Assembly: GCA_914767715.1 (NCBI GenBank)
Contig: OU612066.1
Location: forward strand, 9,677,001-9,741,000
Source: Membranipora membranacea
Lineage: Eukaryota > Bryozoa > Gymnolaemata > Cheilostomatida > Membraniporidae
Length of the DNA: 64,000 bases
Direction of reading: 5' to 3'
Position numbers and translations under genes: made by a program. Position 1 is the first letter of the stretch, and each line of letters opens with the position of its first letter. Under the pieces are notes generated by a model that was given only the letters and a program-made list of their open reading frames with translations, ran no database searches and had not been told where the DNA came from. Shown here piece after piece: positions 1 through 13,325 of this stretch.

Positions 1-3000
1 AGAATTTCAAGCGAATCTAAGATAGTAAGATTTTCAGCCCAAAAATCTGGCATAATTTCCCCATATCTGTTACCTGGGAGTTTTTGCTGATTTACTGGCA
101 ATTTCCCGTCTCTAAAAAGTCATTGTCACAGGGCTTTAATATTTATGGTGTGATATGAGGGCCTCGTTGCAAACCTGAGAACAGAATTTCAAGCGATTCT
201 AAGATAGTAAGATTTTCTGCCCAAAAATCTGGGATAATTTCCCCATGGAAAATCCGCAAAATCTGGAAAATCCGGATAAGGATGGTTTGACCCGAAATGT
301 ACCCTCTCAGATTTGCTTGAAAGTTTATATCCAAGTTTCCAACTACCCCTTTAACTCAAAAGCAGAATAAATGTGCTTTCTATCACGCTGACTAATAAAG
401 TTTGTATTATGCCATTATTATGGAAAATCGACAAAATCTGTAAAATCAAGATAAGGAAAAATCATCAATATTTGACCCAAAATGTTACCCTCTCAGATTT
501 GCATATAACTTCATATCAAGATTCCCAACTACGCCCTCAACTAAAAAGCAGAACAGATGCATCCAATCATGCTGACTAAAAAAGTTTGTATTTTGCCAAA
601 ATTTCTAGAAAATACGCAAAATCTGGAAAATCAAGATAAGGTAAAATCATCTATATTTGACCCCAAAACTTACCCTCTCAAATTTGTTGAAAGTTAATTT
701 CTAAATTCCCAATTACGCCATCAACTCAGACAGAGAATATATGCTTCCTATCACGCTGACTAAAAAAGTTTGTTTTCGGCCAAAATTTTGAGAAAATCCG
801 GAAAATCCAGATAAAAAAAAGTCATCAATATTTGACCCGAAATCTCAACCTCCTCCTAGATTTGCTTGAAATCTCATTCCCAGGTCCCCAACTAAACCCC
901 CACACAGAGGACGAATATATGCTACCTATCACGCTGACTGAAAAAGTTTGTATTTTGCCGAAATTCATGGAAAATCGCAAAATCTGGAAAATCCGGATAA
1001 GGAAAAACCATCATTAATTGACCTGAAATGTTACCCTCTCAGATTTGCTTGAAATTTGATAACCAGGTTCCCAACTTCGCCCTCAACTCAGAAGTAGAAT
1101 ATATGTTCCTATCATGCTGACGAAAAAAGTTTGTATTTTGCCCAAATTTAAGGAAATTCTGCAAATTCTGAAAAAAACGGATAAGAAAAAGTCATCAATA
1201 TTTGACCCGAAATCTTACCCTCTCAGATTTGCTTGAAATTTCATAACCAGGTTCCCAACTACGCACTCAACTCAGAAGCAGAATATATGATTCCTATCAC
1301 GCTGACTAACAAAGTTTGTATTTTGCCAAAATTTATGTAAAATCCGTATGTGTGGATAAAGAAAAATCATCTAAATTTGCCCGGAAAAGTTACCTTATCA
1401 GATTTGTTAAAAGTTCATTTCCAGGTTCCCAACTAGGCCCTCAACTCAAAAGAAGAATATTCGCTTTTTATCACACGCTAACTAAAAAAATTTGTATTTG
1501 GCCAAAATTTATGGAAACTCCGCAAAATCTTAACAATTGGATAATAAAAATCATCAATATTTGACCTGAAATCTTACTCTCTCAGATATGTATATACTTT
1601 TATTGTCAATCGACAATCATCTTTAGGAATGTTTTCATGCAGTGACAGAACAAATTTGCTTGAAAGTTCATTTCCAGGTCCCCAACTATGCGCTCAACTC
1701 AGAAACAGAGTAAATGCTTCCCATCACACTGACTGAGTGAATTAAATCAGAATAGGCCTGTAGGTGATTATCTCCTCCTGACTTTTATAAATATGTCAAT
1801 ATCAGCTGGCGATTATGGCCAAGGGAAAATTTGAGTTCTTAGGTACATTTGATATCTATAGAAGCCGTATTATAGCTATATTTTAGGTTATTTTTGTTCA
1901 CTGTAAACAAGTTATCCTGAAAAAGTCAAACATCGAACATCGAAAATCGCACATTCTAATGAGAGTATTTTTCTTAAGAGGCCTTACATATTACAATCAT
2001 ACAGGGATAGGATAGCATGAATCTAACAAGATATCAGCCCTATGTAGCCAAACAATGGGGAGCATTGTCTCAACAAACATTACTGCAAAGCACAGATTTG
2101 AACAATTAAAATATGCCTGTCCTGCTGGTCTACGATAAAATGCCAAAAGTCAATGCTATAAAAAAACACTTTGGATGGTGGTTGTACCCGGATGTATTGA
2201 GGTATCCTGAAAATAAATGAGTAGATGTTGAATTTCTAGGGCGTTTTGATGTTACAAAATAAAATAATTAAGAGAAACTTATTAGCAACTATATTTAGAA
2301 GGACAAGACTGAGACTTAAACTTAAGCGTCACCATCGTTTTTCTTATCAACTCAATTTGTGGGATAAAATTGATAGCATAATCTAAACCTGCAGATACAA
2401 CTCTTAGTTCGATGTTATTCCCTTTATATTCTTGAAACCCTACAGATATTTCAATATAAGCGTAGAACAGACTATTTTGAAAATTTGCACAGCAATTAAA
2501 TCAACAAGTCTTCCTGGTTAATGATGTATCAACAGAAATTCTAGTAAGGTATTGCTTCTACATGCTTCCCATCTTTTATTTTGATGTCTTGAAATATTAT
2601 TGCCATTGTTATTATTGGTTACTTTGTGAAGTGAATTCCTGCTTTCTATCACGCTGACTAAAAACACTTGCATTTCGCCAAAAATTATTGAAAATCCGCA
2701 AAATCTGGAAAATCCGAGTATAAAAAAATTCATCAGTATGTGACCTGAAGTCTTACCCTCTCAGATTTGCTTGAAATTACATTTCCAGGTTCTCAACTAC
2801 ACCCTCAACTCAAAAGCAGAATAATTGGTCCCTACTAAGCTGATCAAAAAAGTTTGTTTTTTGCCAAAATTTATGGAAAATCCGCAAAATCTGGATAATT
2901 AAAATCATCAATATTTGACCCGAAATTTTACTCCCTCAGATTTACTTCAAAGTTTATTTCCAGGTCCCTAACTATGCGCTCAACTCAGAAGAAGAATATA

Positions 3001-4490
3001 TGCTTCCTATCACGCCAACTATAAAAGTTTATTGAAAGTCCGCAAAATCTAAAAGATCCGGATAAGGAAAAATCATAAATATTTGACCCAAAATCTTAAC
3101 CTCTCAGATTTGCTATAGAATACTGATAATTTAAGACTGCTATAATACTGATAATATTTGACTGATATAATACTGATAATTTAAGACTGATATAATACTG
3201 ATAATTTAAGACTGCTATAATACTGATAATTTATGACTGATAACTCTTAACGCTTAACTCAGAAACAGAATAATATATGCTACCTATCACGCTGACTAAA
3301 AAGGTTTCAATAGCTCGGCAGCTTTCCAACAATGTATTATATGTTGATATTAGGATCGGTCTTGAAATTACCTTAACGCAAGAGCAGAATATATGCTCCC
3401 GATCACGCTGACTATAAAAACAACTCAGAGGAAGAATATAATTATGCTTCCTGTCAGCCTTACTAAAAATGTTTGTATTTTGCCAAAACCTCTGGAAAAT
3501 CTACAAATTCTGAAAAAACCGGATGAGGAAGAATCATCAATAATTGACCCGAAATCTTACCCTCTCAGATTGGCTTGAAAGTCCATTTCCAGGTTCCCAA
3601 CTAAGTGCTCTGATCACAGGTTGAATATTGGCTCCCTGCGACGATGACTTTTAGAGTTGGGAAAATGCCAATAAATCAGCAAAAACTCCCAGGTACGGAT
3701 ATAAGGAAATTATGCCAGACTTTTCGGCTGAAAATCTTAATTTCTTAGAATCGCTTGAAATTCTGTTTTCAGGTTTGCAAAGAGGCACTATATCACATCT
3801 CAAATATTAGCTCCCGGCGACGATGACTTTTAGAGTATTACAAACATATATTACAAATATAATATGATTTTCAGGATTTTCCATAAACTTTGGCAAAATA
3901 CAAACTTTTTAATCAGCTAGATAGGAAGCATATTATTCTGCTCCTGAGTTGAGGGTGTAGTAGGAACCCGTAAATAAACTTTCAAGCAAATCTGAGACTG
4001 AGATTTCGGATCAAACATTGATAATTTTTGCATTAACCGGATTTTCTGGATTTCCCGGATTTAGTCAGCGTGATAGGAAGCATATATTCTGCTTCTGAGT
4101 TGACGGCGTAGTTGGGAACCTGGAAATGAACTTTCAAGCAAATCTGAGAGGTTAAGACTTCGGTTCAAATATTGATAATTTTTGCCTATCCGGATTTTCA
4201 AGATTTTGCTGATTTTCCAAAGATTTTGGCAGAATACAACTTTTTTTAGTAAGCGTGATAGGAAGCATATATTCTGCTTCTGAGTTGAAGGCGTAGTTGA
4301 GAACCTGGATAAGACCTTTCAAGCAAATCTGAGAGGATAAGATTTCGAGTCAAACTCCCAATTTCCCCATATCCGTACCCGGGAGATTTTGCTGATTTAC
4401 TGGAAATTTCCCAACTCTAAAAGTCATCATCGCAGGGAGCTATTATTTAAAGTGTGATATGACGGCCTTGTTGCAAACCTGAAAAAAGTG
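1..4490. repeat. Diverged tandem array (about 176-185 bp unit) with inverted copies
   Basis: A unit containing 'tatcacgctgac', 'gtttgtattttgcc', 'aaaatccgcaaaatctgg', 'tttgacccgaaatcttac' and 'cctcaactcagaagcag' recurs in + orientation. The 'gctgac' landmark falls at about 387, 571, 755, 933, 1116, 1301 and 1477, so spacing is 176-185 bp. Further + copies lie at about 2,640-3,640. From about 3,860 to 4,350 the same unit appears in reverse complement. A second motif around 'gggagtttttgctgatttact' flanks the array near 1-180, 3,640-3,800 (inverted) and 4,340-4,485. All open frames here are chance frames within the repeat. It could be a satellite or the arms of a large foldback element. Confidence 0.85.
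3112..3245. repeat. 25-bp AT-rich tandem repeat
   Basis: About five copies of a unit close to 'agactgctataatactgataattta' in which the sixth to eighth bases vary (gct/gat). It sits inside the larger tandem array and interrupts one of its units. Confidence 0.85.
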
Positions 4491-5355
4491 TAAAATGATT
4501 TTGGCATTTCTTATGTGCACCATGGTTGATAAAAGCGGCATCGTATGTGGGAACTTTCAAAAAAAGTTTTGCACATCCACAATATTGGTCTTTTGTATGC
4601 CGTTTATGACATAATGTATAAATTAAACAAAACCTGTATGCCCTAATTTGTGAATGGTGATGCCGTTAAATTAGTTTCACTGTTGGAATTTGATGTGAAT
4701 ATCATAAATGAAGATTGCTCTGAAGGCAAATGATAAACAATTTTGGCCAAAAATACATTTCACCTGCTTTGATATTTCTAGCGATCATCCTGACTCTGCC
4801 ATCTCCATCACAAAAACAGCTTTTTCTACCTCAATTCCTCACTAAATTGACACAATGTGATCAAATCAAGTTTTTGTTCAGGTATTGAAATACAGTAGCT
4901 CGGCAGCTTTCCAACTGTATATGATGTTGATATTCGGATCGGTCATTGACATCCAAATTATTTGACCTTGAAATTTAACAGAAATATACCAGTTTGAGTA
5001 TGCAATCACAGAATGAGGATAAATCCTTATTCTGTGATGCAATCAAATGTTAACAAACCGAATTCTAAACGCTAAAATGGATACGCATAAGACAGATATA
5101 GTCTGGTGCTCATTTTACTGACCACAAACATTTAAATGACTGACATGCTACTCAATATGATTGACACCACTTAAATCGGGCCTAGCATGTAATCACAGAG
5201 TATGTGATGTAATTTAGATAACATAAGTATTTGTGGAGACCTGCATGGTTATAATGGGAAGTAGACCAGCTACATTGGGCAGCTGCAGTTTGTTCGTCGG
5301 CATCTACACAGATAGATCACATCTTTGAAACAAGGAGAGAGTAGCCCACCCAAAT

Positions 5356-7310
5356 ATGAGGTCAATATCAACTCTCCTCTCATTCTTGTGGATGGATATT
5401 CTGGACTGGTGCTGTTATATCTGGCATTTACTAAACTTAGTCACATGGAATATAAATGGTAAGTTACAGTAATTTCTCCCATTTCAATGTACTACCCTAC
5501 AATTGTGCTTCTCTCCATGGCGTTTGAGTGATAACTCCTGGTCAATCATTACTTTCTTACTTTCACATTATATCAATCATTGTATCCAAATTACGTTATT
5601 GTAAAGTATCAACGACGGATGCGAGTTATAGCCAGATAAAAAAGGCTTCTCTCGATTTTGTTCATTTGCTTTTTATGATTGGCCCTGCAGGTCACATGAC
5701 TTCTTACAACATAACATCATTTCAGTCTAATGAATGTATTGGCTTTTGTGTTAATAGCTTCTGTGGTTGGCAGCGATAAAGAAAGAGAACTCAAGTAATA
5801 AATCTTGAGCTATTCTATAAACTTCATGGATTTCCATGTGCAACATTAATCTGTAGATCACTATAGAAGTGAATGCATCATTAAAATCTTGTCTCATTCA
5901 TTTTTTGTGTCTCATGTGTTGCGGACAGGCTTTATACCTCAACGTAGCATAGCAACCAAAAAGGAAAAGTGAGAAAACTATTAGCGGCTACCAGCAGGGC
6001 TTACCAGTTTACCACTGTACAGCTGTAGGACTATTAATTTTGTGACAATTGTTTAATTTATTTTTGACACAGGCGTTGCTGCCAAACTTGATGCCATCAG
6101 ATCAGGCGAGGAAACGTTCAACGTAGCTCAGGTTCTCAGGATCGCACACAGACAAACACATAAGCTTGGTAGCAGCCGTTTTAAGTTCTGTACAGTTCAC
6201 GAAAACTTTGCTCCTGCAAGCTTTGTACTACGACCGAATGTACAACTTTATTCCATAAAGAAAGATGTTGCTATATTTCTTGAGTTTGACCAAGAAACTG
6301 AACCACTGAACACCAGAAAGAATCCCATTCTTGCATTCGCCCAAGTTATACATTCTAGAAGAGTAATAATCCTTCCACGTTCTGAACTAAGTAAGCTCGT
6401 TGATCGACTAGACAACGGAGAAGATAGAGAAGTGGTTTGGATGTTCCATACAACAAGGTGTGGATCCACTGTATGGGCTCAAATCTTCAATGCTTTACCA
6501 AATTGGACAGTTTTCTCAGAGTCATCAACAATGCTGCAGACTGCAAACTATAACGACCAAATCATCGATCTTCCCCAGTTTTCCAAGACGAAAGAGTATG
6601 AAGAAATCGTACTTTCATACATCCGTATGTTCTTGAACATTGCACCTAAGGGTGACTCAATACTTTGGCGAGTCCATGGGATCACCGGAGAGTACATGCT
6701 TCCAGTTATACGAAGGATTTTTCCTAAACACAAGATTCTGTTCAGCTATCGTAATGTACTCCCCACAGCAAAATCATTCCATAAAGCTGTTTTACCATTA
6801 CCGGCTCTGGTGCAATGCCTTGATAAAATGTACAAAGACATAGAAAACCCGAAGCCAACGGGGGCTTCAAAATACGGCAGATTTCTATTTACTTCAGGAT
6901 ATGACATTGAAATCTGTAAGAAAGTTAAAAAGAAAGCACAGCTACATCCGAAGGTTTTCGAGTGGTTTGTCTTTTTGTGGGCGTCAAGAATCAAGGTGTT
7001 CTTAGAGCACCGGGCTGCTGGGATCCCATTTAAGTGTCTGCATTATGACAATCTCCTTGGGGATCCAGTGCAAGAGATCAAGGATGTTTTTGATGACCTG
7101 GGTTTATCAGAAGGTCTCGTTGATGTGGGAGTGAAGGCAATGGAGCTTGACAGCCAGAAAGGCCTTGTCATCGACCATCAGAATCGACTCAACAAAGGAG
7201 ATTGGCAGAGAGATGAACAGCAAGTTAAGAGATGTAACATAGTTTTAGAAACGTTTGGACTACCAGATTTGGATTCAAATTTTATCATTGAAGACATTAA
7301 GACATGTTAA
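5356..7310 (+). CDS. Sulfotransferase-like P-loop protein, copy 1 (two exons, 446 aa)
   Basis: Exons are 5356-5458 and 6073-7310, with donor AATG|gtaagt and acceptor gacacag|GCGTTG (phase 1). The start is the ATG of the conserved MRSISTLLSF exon, which is repeated before every family member. The first exon encodes a Trp/Leu-rich hydrophobic segment (about residues 7-31) that could be a signal anchor, as in type II Golgi sulfotransferases. The body has a P-loop-like RCGSTVWAQIF (from residue 163), resembling the 5'-phosphosulfate loop, and ILFSYRNVLPTAKS, resembling the 3'-phosphate-binding RNPxDxxxS region. Near the C-terminus is GDWQRDEQQV. It is intact and has a longer tail (IEDIKTC) than its paralogues. 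The substrate is unknown. The sulfotransferase call rests on motif resemblance only; another P-loop enzyme is possible. Confidence 0.72.
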
Positions 7311-8160
7311 TAATATATCCTGTCATTTTGTCCGTTATATTCGAATGTGCTCACTTTTATATGGCTCACTTTTATATGGCTCACTTTTATGTGAGGGGCC
7401 TGAGCATTGGCATGAGCATTGACATGAGCATTTTGCAAGAAACTAACAGCGTGAAGTAATACCATTCAAGCTATAGTTATTACTTAGATTATTAGAGGTA
7501 CAAAAATAGAATTGTTGCTATCTTCCAAACTGATTTTTTTCATCAAGTTGCCAGCTCCAAACGGTTGCATTGTGATCTTCACAACATATAAGATGAGATG
7601 AGATGTTTTTGACTTCATTTACAAAGACACAGAGGGTTCTGTATTCACTTATTCGCTTATTTTTATATTGCATAATATTACATTACATTATAACGGCTAT
7701 AATCTTGAAAGCCTGCTAAAGTGGCTGCTAAGCTGTGGTGAAGTATGCCTTGATATCAATAGAAAAGTATTATGTTATGTTGGAGTGGTCACTGTTACTG
7801 GAATTGCAGATGATCTAGTTATTTGTTAATAATTCCTTGCCACTGATAAAACTTCCGAAGATTCAAATTTCATTTTATTTAATTACAAAATACTCCAGCA
7901 ATTGATTTCCAAGAGGGTTCAAAATTAACTATCAGTTGACTTATCAGGTGAGCATGGTTTGCTGCAGAAATGGTAATAAATTAAAGAACAAGTCGTCAAT
8001 CAAAAGAATACCATCCCAGGCGTCACTGGATAATCAAAATCTAAATGAGGGATTTTTGATGGAAATATAAGTGATATCATTTTGTTAAATTTACCTTAAC
8101 ATCTGGTCATAGAGCTTGACAATTAAGACATTCAGCAGCTGGCATTGTCATTGACGTAAA
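7311..8160. other. Downstream flank of copy 1, related to flanks of copy 2
   Basis: No gene seen. The proximal part ('tggctcacttttatgtgaggggcctgag', about 7,360-7,560) matches the reverse complement of 11,440-11,640 downstream of copy 2. The distal part (about 7,740-8,110) resembles 13,860-14,240 in the same orientation. A short run at 7,362-7,395 repeats 'tatggctcactttta'. Confidence 0.6.
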
Positions 8161-9770
8161 TGATAGCTGGTTTTTAGCATGTATGTCTTACATTGACTTT
8201 TCGATGTTGAGGCTTTGTAAAGGAGATCCGCTTCTAGACTTACTGGATCCACTGCTCTCATTCTCTGCTGGGACTGTAATGACATGGCTGGTTGAAATCA
8301 ACCCAATTGCATTGGATGTCTGCTTTGCCGAGATTTCTTCAGCGTCTTCTAGGGATCGCTCACCTTGTTTACCGCGTAATTACACTGCAGCCAGTTTCCA
8401 TATATATCAGTTGCCCCTCCCACATGCTACTGCATAAAAGGCATAACCTTTCTTCCTCTTTGTCTCATTCATCTAATGATTATTTCATTGAATCTTTGAT
8501 TTTGGTGAAAAGTCAGAGAGATATTTCGTTCGCCCTTCTGCTTGCCGCAACGACACTCGCAACACTCATTACACTCACAACACGACAACACAATAGAACT
8601 CACAACAACAAAAAAGTGACAAGAAGTCGAAATTCATGTTTGCTATTTTTCTATATTATCCCCACATGTATAGTACTCAGCAAAATGCTATGCAATCGAT
8701 TTTGAATGAAGCCACAAAACACGGTGCTAATATCCAACTCAGTCTAGACGAAGCGATCAAACTAAGATGTCAGAAGTATGTGCTGACGATCTATCGAGAT
8801 GAGACTCATTTTATTCATAGCATCATCGAGACAATGCCATCAGGACGCCTGCGTGCTCCTAAGATCAGGTCGTCAAAGGGAACAGACTCGTTTTATCGTG
8901 TTTTAGTCCGCATCATAAATGCAAACCTGTTTTAACTCTCTGGTCGCTGTTTTATTTTTCCCTCCTCTGCTCTTCCACAATCTCACGTATTTTATTATAA
9001 CAATCTGCTTTAGTCTATATATTTTTACACTTTTTACACTACTTTATGGACAGTTTACACCCAGAACAAAAATCATAGTGTTTTTTAATACTCATGACAA
9101 ATATATGAAATCAATCAAAAAGTGCAAAATTACTACTGACTAGACATTACTATAGCTTTTATTTTCTAGCTTATCATCAGGATATTTAGCACTTGGAACA
9201 CATTTGGCTCCAGTCACATGTAGATACTTTGCAGATATTCAACATTTGCCAAGGTCAGTTCATGTAAATCTTCTTGAGGCCTTGATAAAGTTGTCATGAA
9301 CATATAAATGTATTCGCAGGAAGGGTGGCAATCAGCACTGGCATCAATGGGAGTATGAGATATGTAGTGTTTGTTATGCTAAGATGTTAACATGCCTTGC
9401 AGGCTTGTCACGGGGCTACTTTTTTTGTTTTTGCCCCCTAAAACAAAAAAGTAACTAAAGCTAAAAGAAGTAAGAACTTGTTCTATTAGTTGTCCTCCAT
9501 CTGATGTTAGGTGTGCAACTCCCAAAGAATCCAACTATAGCTGAAACAGTTGAAAAAATAAGATAAACTTATCTTGTTTTATTGCCATGCAACCTTTTTT
9601 AATTTCACTGACAATTCATTACTTTGATATTTATTTCTGTATTCAAATTCTGTTATGAGTTATTTGCCCTCTGAAGATCTGGTTTTATCAGAATTCACAA
9701 TGGCACAGATAACTTATAACCTGCTATGCTCTTAGTATAGAAATCTATTATTATGGTGAACCCAAAGTTC
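8161..9770. other. No gene recognised
   Basis: Several overlapping open frames of 74-137 codons occur (for example 8292-8705 and 8636-8935), but they lack recognisable motifs, overlap each other in different frames and are low in complexity (Thr/Ser-rich from a CA-rich tract near 8,550-8,610). I see no splice-supported gene. Confidence 0.4.
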
Positions 9771-9776
9771 AAATTA

Positions 9777-9811
9777 AGCTTCTCGGCCTATTGGCTAAGA
9801 TCAAAGTTTCA
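9777..9811 (+). ncRNA. U2 snRNA 5'-end-like fragment
   Basis: The stretch 'cttctcggccta' followed by 'ttggctaagatcaa' closely matches the conserved 5' end of U2 snRNA (stem-loop I and the U6-pairing region). Similarity stops there: the branch-site-recognition GUAGUA and a clear Sm site are not seen downstream. This looks like a U2 pseudogene fragment or the head of a U2-derived SINE, not a functional gene. Stem-forming sequence follows at 9,815-9,850. Confidence 0.6.
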
Positions 9812-11400
9812 CTGCCAACGGCTGATTAGTGCAATACTCAGTATTGGCAGCTTGCTGCACACACATTTCAGGATGGCCTCACATCTAGGATTCATTCTAG
9901 TTTTCTATGACATATCACATTCTCAGTATGAGGATTTAGGGCACCTTGTGTGCCTCTTTAGGGGCAGCCTCATCTTCTGTTTCTTACTAAATGGCAATTT
10001 TACTAGGAACCGATTTTGTGTCATGATTATCCAAGATAACTTATAATGAACATATATAACATGTTATTACTTCCCTTTCCTTCCGACAAATTGCTCTATC
10101 AAAAATTCATTCTAGGCGCATAAAAACAGAAAAAAATGGTTCATGATTGATGGTGCCGTGAACAGAAGTCTGATCAAACTTTTTATTCTCGCTTGTGTCC
10201 AGATTTGACAGAACTTGATGTTATTCGGATTTAAAACAGGGTAAGATGATACACAGGTGCAGTAGAGGCAAACAGCCAAACAGAATACAAATGTCACTGA
10301 ATGTTGACATTGGAGAAAGGTTCTCTTTTTTCAAAATACTGTGAGGTCTTGCCCGACAGATTGTTCCAAGATTTGTGCTTTCATCAAACTTTGTACTAAT
10401 GGGTGTTTTTGAAAAGACTAAAAATGCAATTAGCTGTCAAATGGCAGGTTTCAACTCGTATAACAAAAGCAGGCTAGATATCACGGAACCGCTGACGATG
10501 GCAAAATTATACCTAAATCAAAAATTCTGTATTTTTGCAATAAAAAGACAAAAGGGTTGTATTTGAATACCTTAGATTGAGATGATCGATGGTAGTCTTT
10601 ACATATTAATAAAAGAGTAGTTGAGCATGATGGATGGTTTGATCCTTGTCAGACTAGTTGTTTGGTTGCGGAAAGATCATGTCAACAGGCTTTTAGACAT
10701 CTCGATCTGGCTGACTCTTATAATCTCAAGCAGGTTATAATGGTAGCGTAGTCCGAAATATAGGAACCAAGGTTAAGGAGCCATAGATAGAGATTTCCTG
10801 AAATCGACAGGAAGGGAGAGTTCCAGGCTGCGCACAGGATATGCGCAAGGACCATGAGGGAGAAAGAGGGACTAAAGATAGCCACTGAGAACTAAGAGCC
10901 AAGGGACCACTCAACTGGTGAGTACACAACAATATAATAATGGGATTCAAAAAGAAAATGTTAAAACAAATTAGGGGGCATCTTAGCTAAAGGGGGAGGG
11001 TAGAATCGAAGATAGAAACAATATAGGAACATGATGTGGCAAACAGTCAGCTTAATTTGTATTTTTCACCACCAGATGTAATCCTTTGATCGCAAAAGGA
11101 TCTTACTGCCAAGCCAATGTGGATTTATAAGGATGAATTTTACATCTGGTTATAATATGATTGGGTTGATAAATATACAAATATTATTACAAGGGAAGCT
11201 ACAAGTAAAAGAATATTCGAATATCAGTGTTCAAGCGAAGACAAGAAGACTCTCTGTAATGCTCATTTTCTATTGTGTGATCATGATTGTATCGACTGTA
11301 ACTACTGTTTTTTTTTCTGTCTTGCAGCATGCTAAAGAAAATGCCCAGGTATTTTTTTCAAAAGTAATCACAATCTATTACCACGTATAAAATTACTAAG
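9812..11400. other. No gene recognised
   Basis: Only short frames without motifs. The frame at 9753-10046 overlaps the U2-like sequence and is not believed. I see no tRNA, terminal repeats or splice-consistent exons. Confidence 0.35.
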
Positions 11401-11684
11401 ATGCTAAAATGTTTCAATCTTTCATGAAAAACTTTCGCATTTAACAAGGCAAACAGTCATTTTGATGAAAAATGTGGAACTTCAGTATCAAAGATAGCAA
11501 CAATTCTATCATTGTACCTTCAATAATAAGTGATAAGCTTGAATGATATTGTCACTCCTACAATTTCAATTTCTTGGGAAATTCTCACGAGAATTCTCAG
11601 GCCCCTCATCTAAAAGTGAGCCATTTCAAAATGAGCAGATTCCAATATAACGGATAAAATGACCAGTATATATAATAAGTTGTT

Positions 11685-13325
11685 TCAGTCTTCTATGATA
11701 AACTTTGAATCCAAATCTGGTAGACCAAACATTTCGAGGACAATGTTACATCTCTTAACCTGCTGTTCATCTCTTTGCCAATCTCCTTTGTTGAGTCGGT
11801 TCTGATGGTCGATGACCGTGCCTTTTTGGCTGTCAAGCTCCATTGACTTCACTGCCACATCAACAAGACTTTCTGATATACCCAGGTGATTAAACACATC
11901 TTCGATCTCTTTTACTGGATTCTGAATGAGGTTGTCATGATGCAGACACTTAATTTGGATTCCAGCAGCCCGGTGTTCCAGAAACATTCTGATTCTCGAT
12001 GCCCAAAACAATACAAACCACTCAAAGATCTTCGGTTGCAGCTGTGCTATCTTTTTCACCTGCCTGCAAAAGTCAGTGTCATATCCTGAAGTGAAAAACA
12101 GTCTAGCATATTTCGCAGCTCCCATTGGGCTCGGGTTTTCTATGTCTTTGTACATTCTATCGAGGCATTGTCCCAAGGCCGGAAATGGCAACAGAGACTT
12201 ATGGACTGATTTTGCTGTGGGCAGCACGTTACGATAGCTGAACAGAATCTTGTGTTTGGGATAATTTCTCCGGATAACTGGGAGCATGTACTCTCCACTT
12301 TCTCCGATTACTCGCCAAAATATCGAGTTCCCCTTGGGTGCAATGTTCATGAACATCTTAATGTATGACAGAACAATATCCTCATACTCTTTAGTTTTTG
12401 AAAAATTATGAAGATCCGTAATTTGGTCGTTATAGCTAGCAGAATGCAGGATTGTGTATGACTCTGAGAAAACTGTCCATTTTGGTAAAGTATTGAAGAT
12501 TTGAGCCCAGACTGTGGAGCCACATCGTGTTGTATGAAACATCCAAACAACCTCTCTGTCATCTTCATTGTCTAGTTGATCGACAAGCTGACTCAGAGCT
12601 GAACGTGGAAGGACAATTACTCTTCTTGAGTGTATAAGTTGAGTGAAGCAGAGAAGAGGATTTTTTCTGGTGTTAAGTGGCTCAATTTCTGGGTCAAACT
12701 CAAGAAATATGGCGACATCTTTCTCTATGGAATAAAGCTGAACATTCGGCCGTAGTACAAAGCTTGCAGGAGCAAAGTTTTCGTGAACGGTACAAAATAT
12801 ATACCGGCTACTGCAAAGTCTATTTCTCTGTCTGTGTGCAATCCTGAGAACCTGAGCTACGTCGATGATTTCTTTGCCTGATCTGATGGCATCTAGTTTA
12901 GCACCAACACCTGTTCACAAAAAATGGATTGATCATTTCAATTTACACCTTTTATACAGTGATGGACTTGTCCCCTGTTTGTACTTTGTAATGGACAATA
13001 TTTTTTTCCCTTTTTTTTTCCTAAACTAACTACACTGCTTATCCCTCAAAATCTTAATGATTCAAATACACCCTTGTGAAAAAATACTTCTTATGCCCAA
13101 GATATGCTTTGTTTGGAAAAGATGACCAGGAACAAAAATTGGCTCCATGATTTTGAGCTTAACTTATCAAAGTATGAAAAAGTACTGTCTTGTTATACGC
13201 ATCGCTCTCGTTCAGTCCTTACCATTTATCCTCCATGTTACTAAGTTTAGTAGATGCCAGATATAACAGCACCAGTCTATAATATCCATCCATAAGTAAG
13301 AGAGATGCATCGATATTGACCTCAT
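11685..13325 (-). CDS. Sulfotransferase-like P-loop protein, copy 2 (two exons, 442 aa)
   Basis: Exons on the minus strand are 13325-13223 (MRSISMHLSY start) and 12910-11685; the 312-bp intron has donor AATG|gtaagg and acceptor gaacag|GTGTTG in the same phase 1 as its paralogues. The hydrophobic N-terminal exon is followed by the conserved N-terminal region (HENFAPASFVLRP), the P-loop-like RCGSTVWAQIF and the 3'-phosphate-site-like ILFSYRNVLPTAKS. The frame is open throughout and ends ...SKFIIED. It is more diverged from copies 3 and 4 than those are from each other. It lies tail-to-tail with copy 1 and their proximal 3' flanks match as inverted sequence, so this copy has been inverted locally. 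Function as for copy 1; substrate unknown. Confidence 0.72.

Noticed and set aside
1-4490. CRISPR-like repeat array
   Set aside because: Units are about 180 bp, contiguous, diverged and partly inverted, in eukaryotic DNA; no short repeat-spacer pattern.
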